This document shows, in pieces, positions 41,426 through 51,266 of a stretch of 64,000 bases of DNA (positions are counted from its first letter, which is position 1; every line of letters starts with the position of its first letter). The position numbers and the translations under genes were made by a program. Below the pieces are notes generated by a model. It ran no database searches. It saw nothing but the letters and a program-made list of their open reading frames with translations, and was not told the DNA's origin. This DNA comes from CAYQQU01 sp964419545 (GTDB lineage Bacteria; Bacteroidota; Bacteroidia; Chitinophagales; Saprospiraceae): NCBI GenBank assembly GCA_964419545.1, contig CAYQQU010000001.1, positions 62,001 through 126,000 on the forward strand. Reading direction: 5' to 3'.

Positions 41426-42289
41426 ATGCTTAAGCTCATCGAATGCCCGCGTGACGCCATGCAGGGGATCAAGGAATTTATTCCGACCGATAAAAAAGCA
41501 ACCTATCTCAATCAGTTGCTGCGGGTCGGGTTTCACACCATCGATTTCGGCAGTTTTGTTTCCCCAAAAGCTATCCCGCAGATGCGGGACACCGCTGAGG
41601 TGCTTTCCCGCCTCGACCTGTCGCAGACGAGCAGCCGGCTGCTGGCCATCGTCGCCAACCGGCGGGGCGCCAACGACGCCGCCCAGTTTGAGGAAATTGC
41701 CTATCTCGGGTATCCTTTTTCCATCTCCGAGACTTTTCAGTTGCGCAACACCAACGCCACCATCGAAGAATCGCTGGAGCGGGTGGCTTCAATTCAGGAG
41801 ATCTGCCAGGCGAACAACAAACAGCTGGTGCTGTATGTCTCCATGGGGTTCGGCAATCCCTACGGCGACCCCTGGAACGTGGAGATCGTGCAGCGCTGGG
41901 TCGATCGACTGGTGGGCATGGGCATCCGCATCTTTCAGCTTTCGGACACCATCGGCGTGGCCAGTCCGGAAAGTATTCGCTACCTGTTCGGCAACCTGAT
42001 CCCGGCCTATCCGTCTCTGGAATTCGGCGCTCATTTTCACACCCAGCCGCACCGCTGGCAGGAAAAGATCGAAGCGGCCTACGAGAATGGCTGCCGGCGC
42101 TTCGACGGCGCCATGCGCGGCTACGGCGGCTGCCCCATGGCCAAGGATGACCTCACCGGCAACATGCCTATGGAAAGCATGTACTTCTACTTCGAAGATC
42201 GGCAGGTCGACACCGGTCTCGACCTCGCCGCTTTCCGGGAAGCGCTGGCGCTGGCCGGGGCGGTTTTTCCGGGCTTGCCCGGATCCTAA
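41426..42289 (+). CDS. Hydroxymethylglutaryl-CoA lyase family protein
   Basis: 287 residues. TIM-barrel HMGL family: ECPRDAMQG (R9 and D10 for metal and substrate), the barrel strand FGSFVSPKAIPQM, SDTIGVAS, AHFHTQP (H203 and H205, metal ligands) and RGYGGCPMA with catalytic C236. It would split HMG-CoA into acetoacetate and acetyl-CoA in leucine breakdown, or a related acyl-CoA. The length is normal for bacterial enzymes. The TAA stop is the first triplet of a 182-bp REP-like element. Confidence 0.92.
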   Translation: MLKLIECPRDAMQGIKEFIPTDKKATYLNQLLRVGFHTIDFGSFVSPKAIPQMRDTAEVLSRLDLSQTSSRLLAIVANRRGANDAAQFEEIAYLGYPFSISETFQLRNTNATIEESLERVASIQEICQANNKQLVLYVSMGFGNPYGDPWNVEIVQRWVDRLVGMGIRIFQLSDTIGVASPESIRYLFGNLIPAYPSLEFGAHFHTQPHRWQEKIEAAYENGCRRFDGAMRGYGGCPMAKDDLTGNMPMESMYFYFEDRQVDTGLDLAAFREALALAGAVFPGLPGS

Positions 42290-42468
42290 CCCGGATGATT
42301 GATGGATTCATCAATTGCGAAGCCAAACCGGCCGCCATGCTGCCCCGCTCACTCACCCGTATCTGGGGATACCTGCCTGCTGCATGCAGGCGCCTGCGTG
42401 TCGCCCTTCTGTGCGAACGCAAGCCTGGCAACCGTCATGACGAAGAACCCATGAATCATCCGGGCTAA
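42287..42468. repeat. REP-like element, copy 4 (182 bp with inverted ends)
   Basis: The left end TAACCCGGATGATTGATGGA starts at the HMGL stop codon. The right end, read on the minus strand, is TAGCCCGGATGATTCATGGG (42448-42467). The first 26 bases of the two ends agree in 22 positions. Inside lies the palindrome CTGCATGCAG within GCCTGCTGCATGCAGGC. It looks like a paired repeat (BIME-like) or a very small MITE without ORF. Confidence 0.75.
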
Positions 42469-42484
42469 AAACGTTGTAGTCCAC

Positions 42485-42515
42485 AAAAAAAGGACGCGAC
42501 TTTTCAGCCGCGTCC
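42485..42515 (-). terminator. Intrinsic terminator of groESL
   Basis: On the minus strand GGACGCG (42515-42509) and CGCGTCC (42498-42492) form the stem, followed by seven T (42491-42485). It lies 72 bp after the groEL stop codon. Confidence 0.85.
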
Positions 42516-42586
42516 CTTCCTGTTTATAGCGGGTAATGCTTTTTAAAGGCTCGGTTTCAATTTCGAGCCTGGACTTTTCGTCAAGC

Positions 42587-44230
<1,644 letters not shown>

Positions 44231-44288
44231 GTTGTTATCTGTTTTTAGGTTTTTGTTTTGGAAATAAAGAAAGGGTTTGGAAGGGGGG

Positions 44289-44552
44289 TTAAAGTACGAC
44301 GAGGATGTCGTCTTCGCGCATGATCAGGTAATCTTCCCCGTTGAAATTAAATTCCTGACCTGCGTACTTGCCGTAGAGAACCGTATCGCCGATCTGTACG
44401 GTCATCAGGTTGCCCTCTTTACCGGGGCCTACGGCGATGACTTCCCCTTTCTGGGGCTTTTCCTTGGCCGTATCGGGGATGATGATACCGCCTTGGGTTT
44501 TTTCTTCCGCGGCAGCCGGTTTGATCACTACTCTGTCGTTGATGGGCTTCAT
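44289..44552 (-). CDS. groES: Co-chaperonin GroES
   Basis: 87 residues. IKPINDRVVIKP-type start, the mobile loop EEKTQGGIIIPDTAKEKP and GEVIAVGPG are typical, as is the end DYLIMREDDILVVL. It forms the heptameric lid of GroEL. It is the promoter-proximal gene of groESL; a sigma-54-like site and two palindromes are upstream. Confidence 0.98.
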   Translation of the reverse strand: MKPINDRVVIKPAAAEEKTQGGIIIPDTAKEKPQKGEVIAVGPGKEGNLMTVQIGDTVLYGKYAGQEFNFNGEDYLIMREDDILVVL

Positions 44553-44642
44553 AGCTCGTCGGTTTTTACAATTTTATTTGATGAAACAATGATGATAAAG
44601 CCTGCGCCATTTTTGCATGACGCGCCGAAACAACCTTCCTCT

Positions 44643-44658
44643 AGCACATGGCGTGCCA
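44643..44658 (-). promoter_or_regulatory. Possible sigma-54-type promoter before groES
   Basis: Minus strand TGGCACG-CCAT-GTGCT (44658-44643) matches the -24/-12 consensus TGGCACG-N4-TTGCW except for one base, with the GG and GC doublets correctly spaced. Transcription would start near 44632, about 80 bp before groES. No CIRCE element (TTAGCACTC-N9-GAGTGCTAA) is present. Confidence 0.45.
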
Positions 44659-44670
44659 ATGTGGTTTTTA

Positions 44671-44757
44671 CTGCCAATATTGCAGTTTAGCGCCTTATCG
44701 GGTAGAAAAAGTGGTTTAGAACCCGCCTGGAAGGGGCTAACTTGCCAATTTGGCAAG
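44671..44757. promoter_or_regulatory. Two related palindromes upstream of groES, possible activator sites
   Basis: CTTGCCAATTTGGCAAG (44741-44757, perfect 8-bp arms) and CTGCCAATATTGCAG (44671-44685, one mismatch) share a GCCAA/TTGGC core. The perfect one lies about 85 bp upstream of the sigma-54-like -24 box, the usual place for an enhancer-binding-protein dimer. The neighbouring area holds no ORF; a further hairpin (GGGGCAT, 44860-44866, with ATGCCCC, 44882-44888) lies behind secG. Confidence 0.45.
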
Positions 44758-44915
44758 GTTAAGACTGGTTTTTGGCTGTTAAGAGATACTGGGTGGTAGA
44801 GAAGAAAATGAAGAGAGGATGAAGCGTGGCTTCAAAAACGGGAAGATGGCGACATGGCCGGGGCATCCGCAGTTATCCGGAATGCCCCAAGTGTGCACAG
44901 CAATGCAGCGCAGGA

Positions 44916-45179
44916 TTACTGAGAGAGGAGCTGCTCTTCTGCGCCGCCGCCGCCGCCGACCAGGAGGGTGGTGATGATGCAGAGAACGAAGATGGCGATG
45001 GCCAGGTACCAGGTCACCTTTTCGATAAAATCCGTCGATTTGGCGGCGCCGAACATCTGGTTGGCCTGTGAGCCGCCGAAAGTAGCATCCACCCCTCCGC
45101 CCTTGGGATTTTGGATCAGTACGGCGCCCATGAGCAGCACGCCGATCAGGGCGATCAATACGGTCAGTGTAGTAGGCAT
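44916..45179 (-). CDS. secG: Preprotein translocase subunit SecG
   Basis: 87 residues with two membrane segments (about 3-23 and 55-75) joined by the SecG signature VLIQNPKGGGVDATFGGSQ, and a Gly-rich end (VGGGGGAEEQ). It supports SecYE translocation at the inner membrane. It follows the 45181-46095 gene with one base between stop and start, so the two are cotranscribed, and is upstream of groES, a gene order I associate with Bacteroidota. Confidence 0.95.
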   Translation of the reverse strand: MPTTLTVLIALIGVLLMGAVLIQNPKGGGVDATFGGSQANQMFGAAKSTDFIEKVTWYLAIAIFVLCIITTLLVGGGGGAEEQLLSQ

Positions 45180-45180
45180 T

Positions 45181-46095
45181 TTATGCGATCTTTTTTAGAT
45201 TCTTAATTTGCTCCGCAAAATAAGCGCTTTTTTCGGGAAATAACAACTTTAACCGTTCGTACATATCGATGGCTTTATCGATCAGGCCCTGTTTTTCCAG
45301 TAGCTTGGCGAGGGTCTCGGAAGCGATCTCTTCGCTTTCGGCGATGCTTTGCCGGGCCATCTGATGGAGGTCGGGCGATTCCGGCGGCATTTGGCGATGT
45401 TCCCGCGCCGGGCGGTTGGGCCGGCGTTTAAGGAGTTCGTCCAGCCGGGCGCGTTTGGCGCTCGCCGAATCGGCCGACCAACTGTGGAAGGCGCGTTTGG
45501 GCAGCGGCGCCGGTCCGTCCACTGACTTGGCCGGGGCGGGCCACTGGATCTGGTGGATGACCTTCACGGCATCGGCTACCGCCGCAACGAGCTCCCGGGA
45601 AGGCCGAAACGCTTTCGGCGCGGGGGTCGGCGGCGGGTCGGTCGGCGGCAGGGGGATCTTACTCTCCGTGAGCAGTTCGTTCAGGGCATCCGCCTCCTCT
45701 TCGACGAGGTCGAAGGTCAGGTTCAGGTCCTGCCGGGCGGCCGGCGTCGCTTCCGGTTCTTCTGCCGGTTGCGCCGGCAGCTTTTCCAGTTGGGACAGGT
45801 CTTTGAGCTCCAGGTAATCTTCCGTCAGTTGGAAGGTCGAGTCGGTGACCGGGGCGCCCGTTTCACTGCGCCGTAACAAGTGGTAGAGGAAGGTGCGGTC
45901 GAAAGTGTAGGTGGCCGCTCGTTCCAGGTTGACCTCGAAGTCGCGATGGTTCTCCAGCTTGCTCTTGAGCAAGAGCAGGTAATGCAGGTTGGTGCAATAG
46001 GGATGTTCCAGCACCAGGCTCTTCAGCTCCTGGTAGGATAGCTGGTACAAGCGGGAGGCGTCTTTGAGGTAAGCCGTGAAGGTTTCGGTATTCAT
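45181..46095 (-). CDS. Hypothetical protein of the secG-groESL block
   Basis: 304 residues. The N-terminal 90 residues are helical (YQLSYQELKSLVLEHPYCTNLHYLLLLKSKLE), the middle is acidic and then proline-rich (about 150-215), and the C-terminus (SPDLHQMARQSIAESEEIASETLAKLLEKQGLIDKAIDMYERLKLLFPEKSAYFAEQI) looks like a single TPR-type helix pair. No signal peptide. In Bacteroidota a protein of this build often precedes secG, and the position fits. Its role is unknown. Confidence 0.8.
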   Translation of the reverse strand: MNTETFTAYLKDASRLYQLSYQELKSLVLEHPYCTNLHYLLLLKSKLENHRDFEVNLERAATYTFDRTFLYHLLRRSETGAPVTDSTFQLTEDYLELKDLSQLEKLPAQPAEEPEATPAARQDLNLTFDLVEEEADALNELLTESKIPLPPTDPPPTPAPKAFRPSRELVAAVADAVKVIHQIQWPAPAKSVDGPAPLPKRAFHSWSADSASAKRARLDELLKRRPNRPAREHRQMPPESPDLHQMARQSIAESEEIASETLAKLLEKQGLIDKAIDMYERLKLLFPEKSAYFAEQIKNLKKIA

Positions 46096-46196
46096 ATCCT
46101 GCTGTTCTAGTCAATCCTTCTTTTTCAGCGCCTTACAATATACGGATTGTTGGGATGAAACGGGAATAAAAAGCGCGAAGAACCGCAAAAAGCGGT

Positions 46197-46781
46197 TTAT
46201 CCGAGGTTTTCCCGCAAAAAATCCATCAGTTTTCGGACGGCGCGCCCCCGGTGGCTGATGGCGTTTTTTTCGTCGGCGTTCATTTCGGCGAACGAACGCT
46301 GGCGGCCCTCGGGGATAAATACGGGATCGTAGCCGAACCCGCCGGCGCCTTGTCGTTTTTCGGTGATATGACCTTCCACGATTCCCTCGAACGTCATTTC
46401 ACGACCGTCGAGCAGCAGCGCGATCACGGTGCGGAAGCGGGCGCGGCGGTCCGTTTTCCCATCCAGCTCGCGCAGCAGCCGGTCGATGTTGGCGTCGCTG
46501 TCGCGCTCAGGGCCGGCATAGCGGGCCGAATAGACGCCGGGCGCTCCGTCGAGGGCGTCGACCTCCAGTCCGGTATCTTCCGCAAAACAGTCTGCTCCGT
46601 AGTGGTCGCGTACGTAGCGGGCTTTCTGCAGGGCGTTGCCCTCGATGGTGTCCTGCGTTTCGGGCAGTTCTTCCCGGCAGCCGATATCGGCGAGGCTGAC
46701 GACGGGGTAGGCGCCGGCGAGGAGGCGGTTGGCTTCTTTTACCTTGTTGGCGTTGCCGGTGGCGAATACGATTTTTTTCAT
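46197..46781 (-). CDS. rdgB: dITP/XTP pyrophosphatase (RdgB/HAM1)
   Basis: 194 residues from the ATG at 46781. FATGNANKVKEA (substrate phosphate loop), FAEDTGLEVDALDGAPGVYSARYAG (metal binding), GFGYDPVFIP and SHRGRA are the HAM1 motifs. It removes non-canonical purine nucleoside triphosphates (ITP, XTP) by releasing pyrophosphate, keeping them out of DNA. The ATG overlaps the stop of the upstream gene by 4 bp (46778-46781), so translation is likely coupled. Confidence 0.96.
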   Translation of the reverse strand: MKKIVFATGNANKVKEANRLLAGAYPVVSLADIGCREELPETQDTIEGNALQKARYVRDHYGADCFAEDTGLEVDALDGAPGVYSARYAGPERDSDANIDRLLRELDGKTDRRARFRTVIALLLDGREMTFEGIVEGHITEKRQGAGGFGYDPVFIPEGRQRSFAEMNADEKNAISHRGRAVRKLMDFLRENLG

Positions 46782-47242
46782 GTCGGGATAAACAATTGTT
46801 GCAGCGCCTGCCAAAGCCGGGCCGCGTGGGCTTTACCGCCCTGCTGCCGCTCTTCGTAGATCAGCTGCAGATCGTCCGAAAATAGATAGCTCACGTGGTT
46901 GTGCACCACGGGCCGGTATTTTTGCAGCTTCATATGCAGGCCCAACCGTTGAGGCGGCACGCCGAAGCTGATGAGGTATTGTACTTTGGTGCGCCGGCGC
47001 AGCAAAGACAAACTTATGCGGTCGGCGGATGTTATTTTTATGGATAAAGCGTCTTCCGCCAAGTCAATCTTAGCTGCTCCCAATACCTTTGCGAGGAATT
47101 CCTCCAGTTCTCCGGCCGGCTGGCCTTCCGGATTTTGATAAACGACGAGGATGCCTCGCTGATTGCGCCCGCTTGTTTTTGGTAAGACCGCACCGGCTGC
47201 CGGAACGGAAAATATCTTGAAATTGAAAAAGTTGGAATCCAA
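46778..47242 (-). CDS. Hypothetical protein upstream of rdgB
   Basis: 154 residues if read from the TTG at 47242; no ATG occurs until residue about 105, so the start is uncertain. A mixed alpha/beta pattern is seen: RGILVVYQNPEG, ELEEFLAKVLGAAKIDLAED, VQYLISFGVPP and YLFSDDLQLIYEERQQGGKAHAARLWQALQQLF. The last part (…D.L..I…….K..LW..L) recurs in small Bacteroidota proteins next to replication or nucleotide-hygiene genes, but I cannot name a family. It shares a 4-bp overlap with rdgB. Confidence 0.65.
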   Translation of the reverse strand: MDSNFFNFKIFSVPAAGAVLPKTSGRNQRGILVVYQNPEGQPAGELEEFLAKVLGAAKIDLAEDALSIKITSADRISLSLLRRRTKVQYLISFGVPPQRLGLHMKLQKYRPVVHNHVSYLFSDDLQLIYEERQQGGKAHAARLWQALQQLFIPT

Positions 47243-47332
47243 AATTTAATTTTTGTTAACCTCAAAAAATTGGAATGAAATAATACATAAGGTTTTATTG
47301 TTGTTTTGAAATAAAATTTTGATAAAATTAAT

Positions 47333-47340
47333 TATTTTTG
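47333..47340 (+). promoter_or_regulatory. Bacteroidota -7 element TATTTTTG before ilvE
   Basis: An exact TAnnTTTG box 17 bp upstream of the ilvE ATG, in very AT-rich DNA. TTTG at 47305-47308 could be the -33 box, with a rather long 24-base spacer. Confidence 0.55.
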
Positions 47341-47357
47341 TAAAAATTCTGATTCGT

Positions 47358-48440
47358 ATGAAATATAAAATAGGTATTACCAAAAGCCAGGATTCCCGTC
47401 TCTCCCAGGTCAACTTTGACGACATTCCATTCGGTCGGGTTTTTTCCGATCACATGTTCGTGGCCGACTATCGCGAGGGGGAGTGGACGGATCTGCGGGT
47501 CGTTCCATTTGCTCCTTTTGAAATTCACCCGGCGGCCATGGGGCTGCACTATGGACAGTCGATCTTCGAAGGCATGAAAGCTTCGAAAAGTGAAGCGGGG
47601 CAGCCTTTGTTCTTTCGGCCGGAAATGCACGCCCGCCGGTTCAACAACTCGGCGCGTCGGCTGTGCATGCCGGAATTGCCGGAGGACTTGTTCCTGGAAG
47701 CCCTCAATCTGCTGGTCGCTATTGATCAGGACTGGATCCCTCCCCAGAAGGGCAGCGCCCTCTACATTCGCCCGCTGATGTTCGCCACCGATCAGTTCAT
47801 CGGCGTCAAACCCTCCGAGACTTACAAATTTATCATTTTTACCGGACCCGTCGGGCCTTATTATCCCAAACCCGTTAGTCTGCGCGCCGAAACCACCTTC
47901 GTGCGCGCCGTCAAAGGCGGCACCGGGGAAGCCAAAGCCGGCGGCAATTACGGCGGCGCCCTCCTGCCTACCAAACTGGCCAACCAGGCCGGCTTCGATC
48001 AGGTAATGTGGCTGGACGGACATGATTTTAAGTACATCCAGGAAGTGGGCACCATGAATATTTTCTTCGTGATCGACGGGAAAGTGGTGACGCCGGAGAC
48101 GGACGGCGCGATCCTGCACGGGGTGACGCGCGACAGCATCATTACGGTGTTGCGGGAAAAAGGCCATGAGGTCGCCGTACGGCCTCTCACCATCGACGAA
48201 GTGGTGACGGCGCACCGCGAAGGCAAACTACAGGAAGTCTTCGGCAGCGGTACCGCCGCCGTGGTCGCCCACGTCTCCAAAATTGCGTACGGAGACCTGG
48301 TCATGGAACTGCCCCCGGTGGAAGAGCGGGAAGTATCGACTTTTGCCAAAGCTTACATCGACGACCTGCGCGCCGGGCTGGCCAAGGATATCCACAACTG
48401 GATCGTTCCGGTGGAGATGCCGGCGACGGTAGACGCCTGA
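47358..48440 (+). CDS. ilvE: Branched-chain amino acid aminotransferase
   Basis: 360 residues from the ATG at 47358; an earlier ATG at 47319 lies upstream of the -7 box. Fold-type IV PLP enzyme, group resembling eukaryotic BCAT: PFEIHPAAMGLHYGQSIFEGMKA, FFRPEMHARRFNNSARRLCMPELP, GGNYGGALLPTKLANQAGFDQVMWLDG and EVGTMNIFFV, which are the substrate- and PLP-binding stretches. It interconverts Leu, Ile and Val with their keto acids in the cytoplasm. The length equals the family norm. A REP-like repeat separates it from the convergent aldo/keto reductase. Confidence 0.96.
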   Translation: MKYKIGITKSQDSRLSQVNFDDIPFGRVFSDHMFVADYREGEWTDLRVVPFAPFEIHPAAMGLHYGQSIFEGMKASKSEAGQPLFFRPEMHARRFNNSARRLCMPELPEDLFLEALNLLVAIDQDWIPPQKGSALYIRPLMFATDQFIGVKPSETYKFIIFTGPVGPYYPKPVSLRAETTFVRAVKGGTGEAKAGGNYGGALLPTKLANQAGFDQVMWLDGHDFKYIQEVGTMNIFFVIDGKVVTPETDGAILHGVTRDSIITVLREKGHEVAVRPLTIDEVVTAHREGKLQEVFGSGTAAVVAHVSKIAYGDLVMELPPVEEREVSTFAKAYIDDLRAGLAKDIHNWIVPVEMPATVDA

Positions 48441-48459
48441 TTCCTGACGCCTAACGGGA

Positions 48460-48538
48460 AAATCCGGGTTAGCGGCCGGGCCTGGCAACAGCGCCCTGGC
48501 GCTTAACCCGGTTTATGCCACACGAATGATCCGGGCTA
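48460..48538. repeat. REP-like repeat, copy 5
   Basis: Right end on the minus strand: TAGCCCGGATCATTCG (48538-48523), whose TAG is the aldo/keto reductase stop. Inside are the arms AATCCGGGTTAGCG (48461-48474) and CGCTTAACCCGGTTT (about 48500-48514), a nearly perfect inverted pair. It spans most of the intergenic gap. Confidence 0.65.
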
Positions 48539-49519
48539 AAAGGGCGGCGCCGCCGGTTTATTATCCAAAATAGCCTCGATGCGTTCGTTCACTGCTTCGG
48601 TTATTTTTCCGGTCACCTCAATGGCCGTAAGGTTCTCTTCCAGTTGTTCGGTTTTCGAAGCCCCCAGAATGACGGTGCTGACGTTGGGGTTCTTCAGGCA
48701 CCAGGCCACGGCCAGTTTGGGCAGGCTGGTGTCCAGGTCACGGGCGACCTTGTTGAGCTCCCGGACTTTTTCCAGTCGCTCGGGCGTCAGCGAGCGCTCC
48801 TTTAGCCATTCCAGGCCTTCGATGCTGAGCCGGGTGCCTTCCGGAAATTTGTCGATGTATTTAGGGGTGAGCACGCCGGAAGCCAGCGGCGACCAGATCG
48901 TCGTACCGAGGCCTACGGTTTTGAAGATCTGGCTGAACTCCACTTCCATCTTGTCGCGGTGAAACATATTGTATTGCGGCTGTTCCATCACGGGACCGAT
49001 GAGATTGAGGCGGGCGGCGACCATATGGGCTTCCATGATCTCCTGGGCCGACCATTCGGAAGTGCCCCAGTAGAGGACTTTGCCTTGCTGGATGAGGTGA
49101 TTCATGGCCCAGACGGTCTCTTCGATGGGCGTATTTTTATCCGGGCGGTGGCAGAAGAACAGGTCGAGGTAGTCGACCTGCAGCCGGCGCAGGGCGGCGT
49201 GGCAGGCTTCGAAGAGGTGCTTGCGGTTGAGCCCCGTTTGGTTGGGCTGCTGGCCCCCGTCGCCGAAGAAGGCTTTGCTGGAAACGAGATAAGTGCTGCG
49301 CTCCCAGTTCATTTTTTTGAGAATGTCGCCCATGACGACCTCCGATTGGCCCCGGGCGTAGATTTCGGCGTTATCGAAAAAGTTGACCCCGTGCTCATAA
49401 GCAATAGCCATAAGCCGTTCGGCAGTACGGTCTTCGATCTGTTTTCCAAAAGTCAGCCATGATCCCAGGGATAAGGCGCTCACCTGGAGGCCGGATTTGC
49501 CGAGTCTGCGGTATTCCAT
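48536..49519 (-). CDS. Aldo/keto reductase (potassium-channel-beta-like)
   Basis: 327 residues. Aldo/keto reductase barrel: MEYRRLGKSGLQVSALSLG at the start, NFFDNAEIYARGQSEVVMG (catalytic Asp and Tyr region), VDYLDLFFCHRPD (substrate-pocket His), GTSEWSAQEI and, near the end, the NADPH-binding VSTVILGASKTEQLEENL. The sequence resembles the Kv-beta / YghZ group rather than xylose reductases. It reduces an aldehyde or ketone with NADPH; the natural substrate is unknown. It is not clearly part of an operon. Confidence 0.92.
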   Translation of the reverse strand: MEYRRLGKSGLQVSALSLGSWLTFGKQIEDRTAERLMAIAYEHGVNFFDNAEIYARGQSEVVMGDILKKMNWERSTYLVSSKAFFGDGGQQPNQTGLNRKHLFEACHAALRRLQVDYLDLFFCHRPDKNTPIEETVWAMNHLIQQGKVLYWGTSEWSAQEIMEAHMVAARLNLIGPVMEQPQYNMFHRDKMEVEFSQIFKTVGLGTTIWSPLASGVLTPKYIDKFPEGTRLSIEGLEWLKERSLTPERLEKVRELNKVARDLDTSLPKLAVAWCLKNPNVSTVILGASKTEQLEENLTAIEVTGKITEAVNERIEAILDNKPAAPPF

Positions 49520-49681
49520 TTAGTGCGGTTTAGTTTGTGGTTTGAAAGTGTAGGATAAATTCCGGTCCGAACTTTTTTTCGGAGCCGTTGACGGCATCAC
49601 GTCCATATTTTGGAATGTCGGTTCCGGGCAGATTGTTCAGATGGGCGCAACTGGCGGCATGTATTCCGGGGTCAATTCCTT

Positions 49682-50395
49682 TTACTCCACGGCCTCGGCA
49701 AAACGGACGCCCGTTTTGATCCCCAGGGAATAGAGGTTGCGGTTGAGGTTGGCGTCGTCCGGCAAAATCCCCTGGAACCAAAACTGGAAGTGCGGCTGTA
49801 CGAACCAGGCCATGGCGGGGCTAATGCGGCGGTCGTAAGAAAGGCCGCTGATGAAGCCGTAGTTGAACAGCCGGAAATCCGGTTCGGCCGGCGACTCCCC
49901 GCTCCGGGTGCTGGTATCGCCGAAATAGAGGATGGTCTCCTCGCGGTTGGCGAGGTTGAAGCTCGCGCTCAAGCCCATCATAAACCCGAAGGCGTCGCGC
50001 CGGGAGAGGGTGTGCAGAAAGTGGATCTCCAGGGGAATTTCCAGGTTGAAATTGCGAAACACGATTCGCTGTTCCGACGCTTCTTCCGGGTTGGGCGCGC
50101 CGGCGGGAAAGGGTTCCCGCACCGTCCGGTAGCCGGTGTCCATAAAGTTCAGCCCGGCGCGAAAGCCGCCCCGTTCGCCGCGCCAGCCGATGAAGCCTCC
50201 GGCGCTCAGGGAGATCCGGGCCGTTTCCCGTTCCTCCAGCTCTCGTTCCTCCGCTTCGGAGATGGCTTGCCGGGCCAGGAGGCGGCGGTGGGAAACGTTG
50301 GGGTAGGCGCTGACCCCCCATTCGAAGCCCGATTGCGCCTGGAGGTCGATCGTTAGTAAAGGAAGTAAGAAGAGCAGGAAATAACTGTTGCGCAT
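49682..50395 (-). CDS. Outer-membrane beta-barrel protein (PorT-like)
   Basis: 237 residues from the ATG at 50395, giving the signal peptide MRNSYFLLFLLPLLTIDLQAQ. The rest alternates hydrophobic and polar residues in strand-sized blocks (GFEWGVSAYPNVSHRR, ISLSAGGFIGWRGERGGFRAGL, IPLEIHFLHTL, WFVQPHFQFWFQGIL), ending in a strand with NLYSLGIKTGVRF. It is a typical small Bacteroidota barrel. The upstream start at 50464 would add 23 residues and break the signal peptide. Function is unknown. Confidence 0.78.
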   Translation of the reverse strand: MRNSYFLLFLLPLLTIDLQAQSGFEWGVSAYPNVSHRRLLARQAISEAEERELEERETARISLSAGGFIGWRGERGGFRAGLNFMDTGYRTVREPFPAGAPNPEEASEQRIVFRNFNLEIPLEIHFLHTLSRRDAFGFMMGLSASFNLANREETILYFGDTSTRSGESPAEPDFRLFNYGFISGLSYDRRISPAMAWFVQPHFQFWFQGILPDDANLNRNLYSLGIKTGVRFAEAVE

Positions 50396-50503
50396 CGCAC
50401 CCAATGAAAAAGGCAGGAACAGGCCTGCCGGAAATAAGGATGATGAAATAGAATACAATCTCATAACGACGATCGGCGCCCGGCAGTATGGAAAAGCACT
50501 TTT

Positions 50504-50528
50504 TTAACCCATGAATAATCTGGGTTAA
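50504..50528. repeat. REP-like repeat, copy 6
   Basis: TTAACCC (50504-50510) and GGGTTAA (50522-50528) are perfect arms around ATGAATAATCT. On the minus strand TAACCCAGATTATTCATGGG begins with the TAA stop of the DUF5683 gene. One base of the consensus core is changed (CAGAT for CGGAT). Confidence 0.7.
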
Positions 50529-51199
50529 GGCAGCCTTCCGGGTAAGCGCTCGTTTGCCGGCGTGCGCGAATAGAGCGGAACGGTTAGTCCAATCCCCATT
50601 CCCGGCGACACGCCGGTCGGGCTGATCACCGGGTCGAAAGTCGGTTTGATGCGAAAACCCAGATCGTCTTCCACGTCAAAGCCTTTGAGGTGGGCGTCGA
50701 CGAAGGCCTCCATCGCCTGCAGGCCGTAGACGATCACGGTGAAAATGTAAGCCGTTTGGGTACGCTTGTCGTATACGTCGCGTAAGTTGCGCAGGGTAGC
50801 GATATCGTCGAGCTGTGTACCGGTGAATTCGTGCTCCATATCTTCGCGCTTCAGGTTGAGGGCGTCGCGAAAACGGCGGTAGCGACTTTGGTTAAAATCG
50901 ACCACGAGGATGATGCCGCCCAGCGCGCCGTACACCAGGGGCAGCTTCCAGAACCGCTTGTTGTAGAGCTGACCCGCGCCCGGAACGACCAGGGAGAGGA
51001 TCACCGCTTTTTTCGGGTTGGGATAATCGGCTTTGAAGTTGAAAAAGCCCGGCTTTTCGACCGCCTTCGCTGTATCCGTCGCGATCGTATCGCTTTCGCT
51101 TCGGGCAAGCGCGAGCGAGTCGGCTTCCTGAGCCAGCAACGCCCGGTCAGGGCAGGCGATACATAGCAGCAGCAGCGAAAAGATCAGATGTGCCTTCAT
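50525..51199 (-). CDS. DUF5683 protein of the parAB region
   Basis: 224 residues with a signal peptide (MKAHLIFSLLLLCIACPDRALLAQ; the Cys might also allow lipidation). The DUF5683 core follows: NPKKAVILSLVVPGAGQLYNKRFWKLPLVYGALGGIILVVDFN, with two hydrophobic stretches. Its position right downstream of parB and parA is conserved in many Bacteroidota, suggesting cotranscription, but the family's role is unknown. It is likely envelope-associated. Confidence 0.87.
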   Translation of the reverse strand: MKAHLIFSLLLLCIACPDRALLAQEADSLALARSESDTIATDTAKAVEKPGFFNFKADYPNPKKAVILSLVVPGAGQLYNKRFWKLPLVYGALGGIILVVDFNQSRYRRFRDALNLKREDMEHEFTGTQLDDIATLRNLRDVYDKRTQTAYIFTVIVYGLQAMEAFVDAHLKGFDVEDDLGFRIKPTFDPVISPTGVSPGMGIGLTVPLYSRTPANERLPGRLP

Positions 51200-51266
51200 A
51201 TACGTCTCAACGCTTAACGGCGGATATTTGTGATCCGGCTTCGCGCCATTTGCATTTTATTAGCGT

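Noticed and set aside
44553..44915. CIRCE element for HrcA control of groESL
   Set aside because: No TTAGCACTC-N9-GAGTGCTAA is present; the closest sequence fits a sigma-54-type site better.
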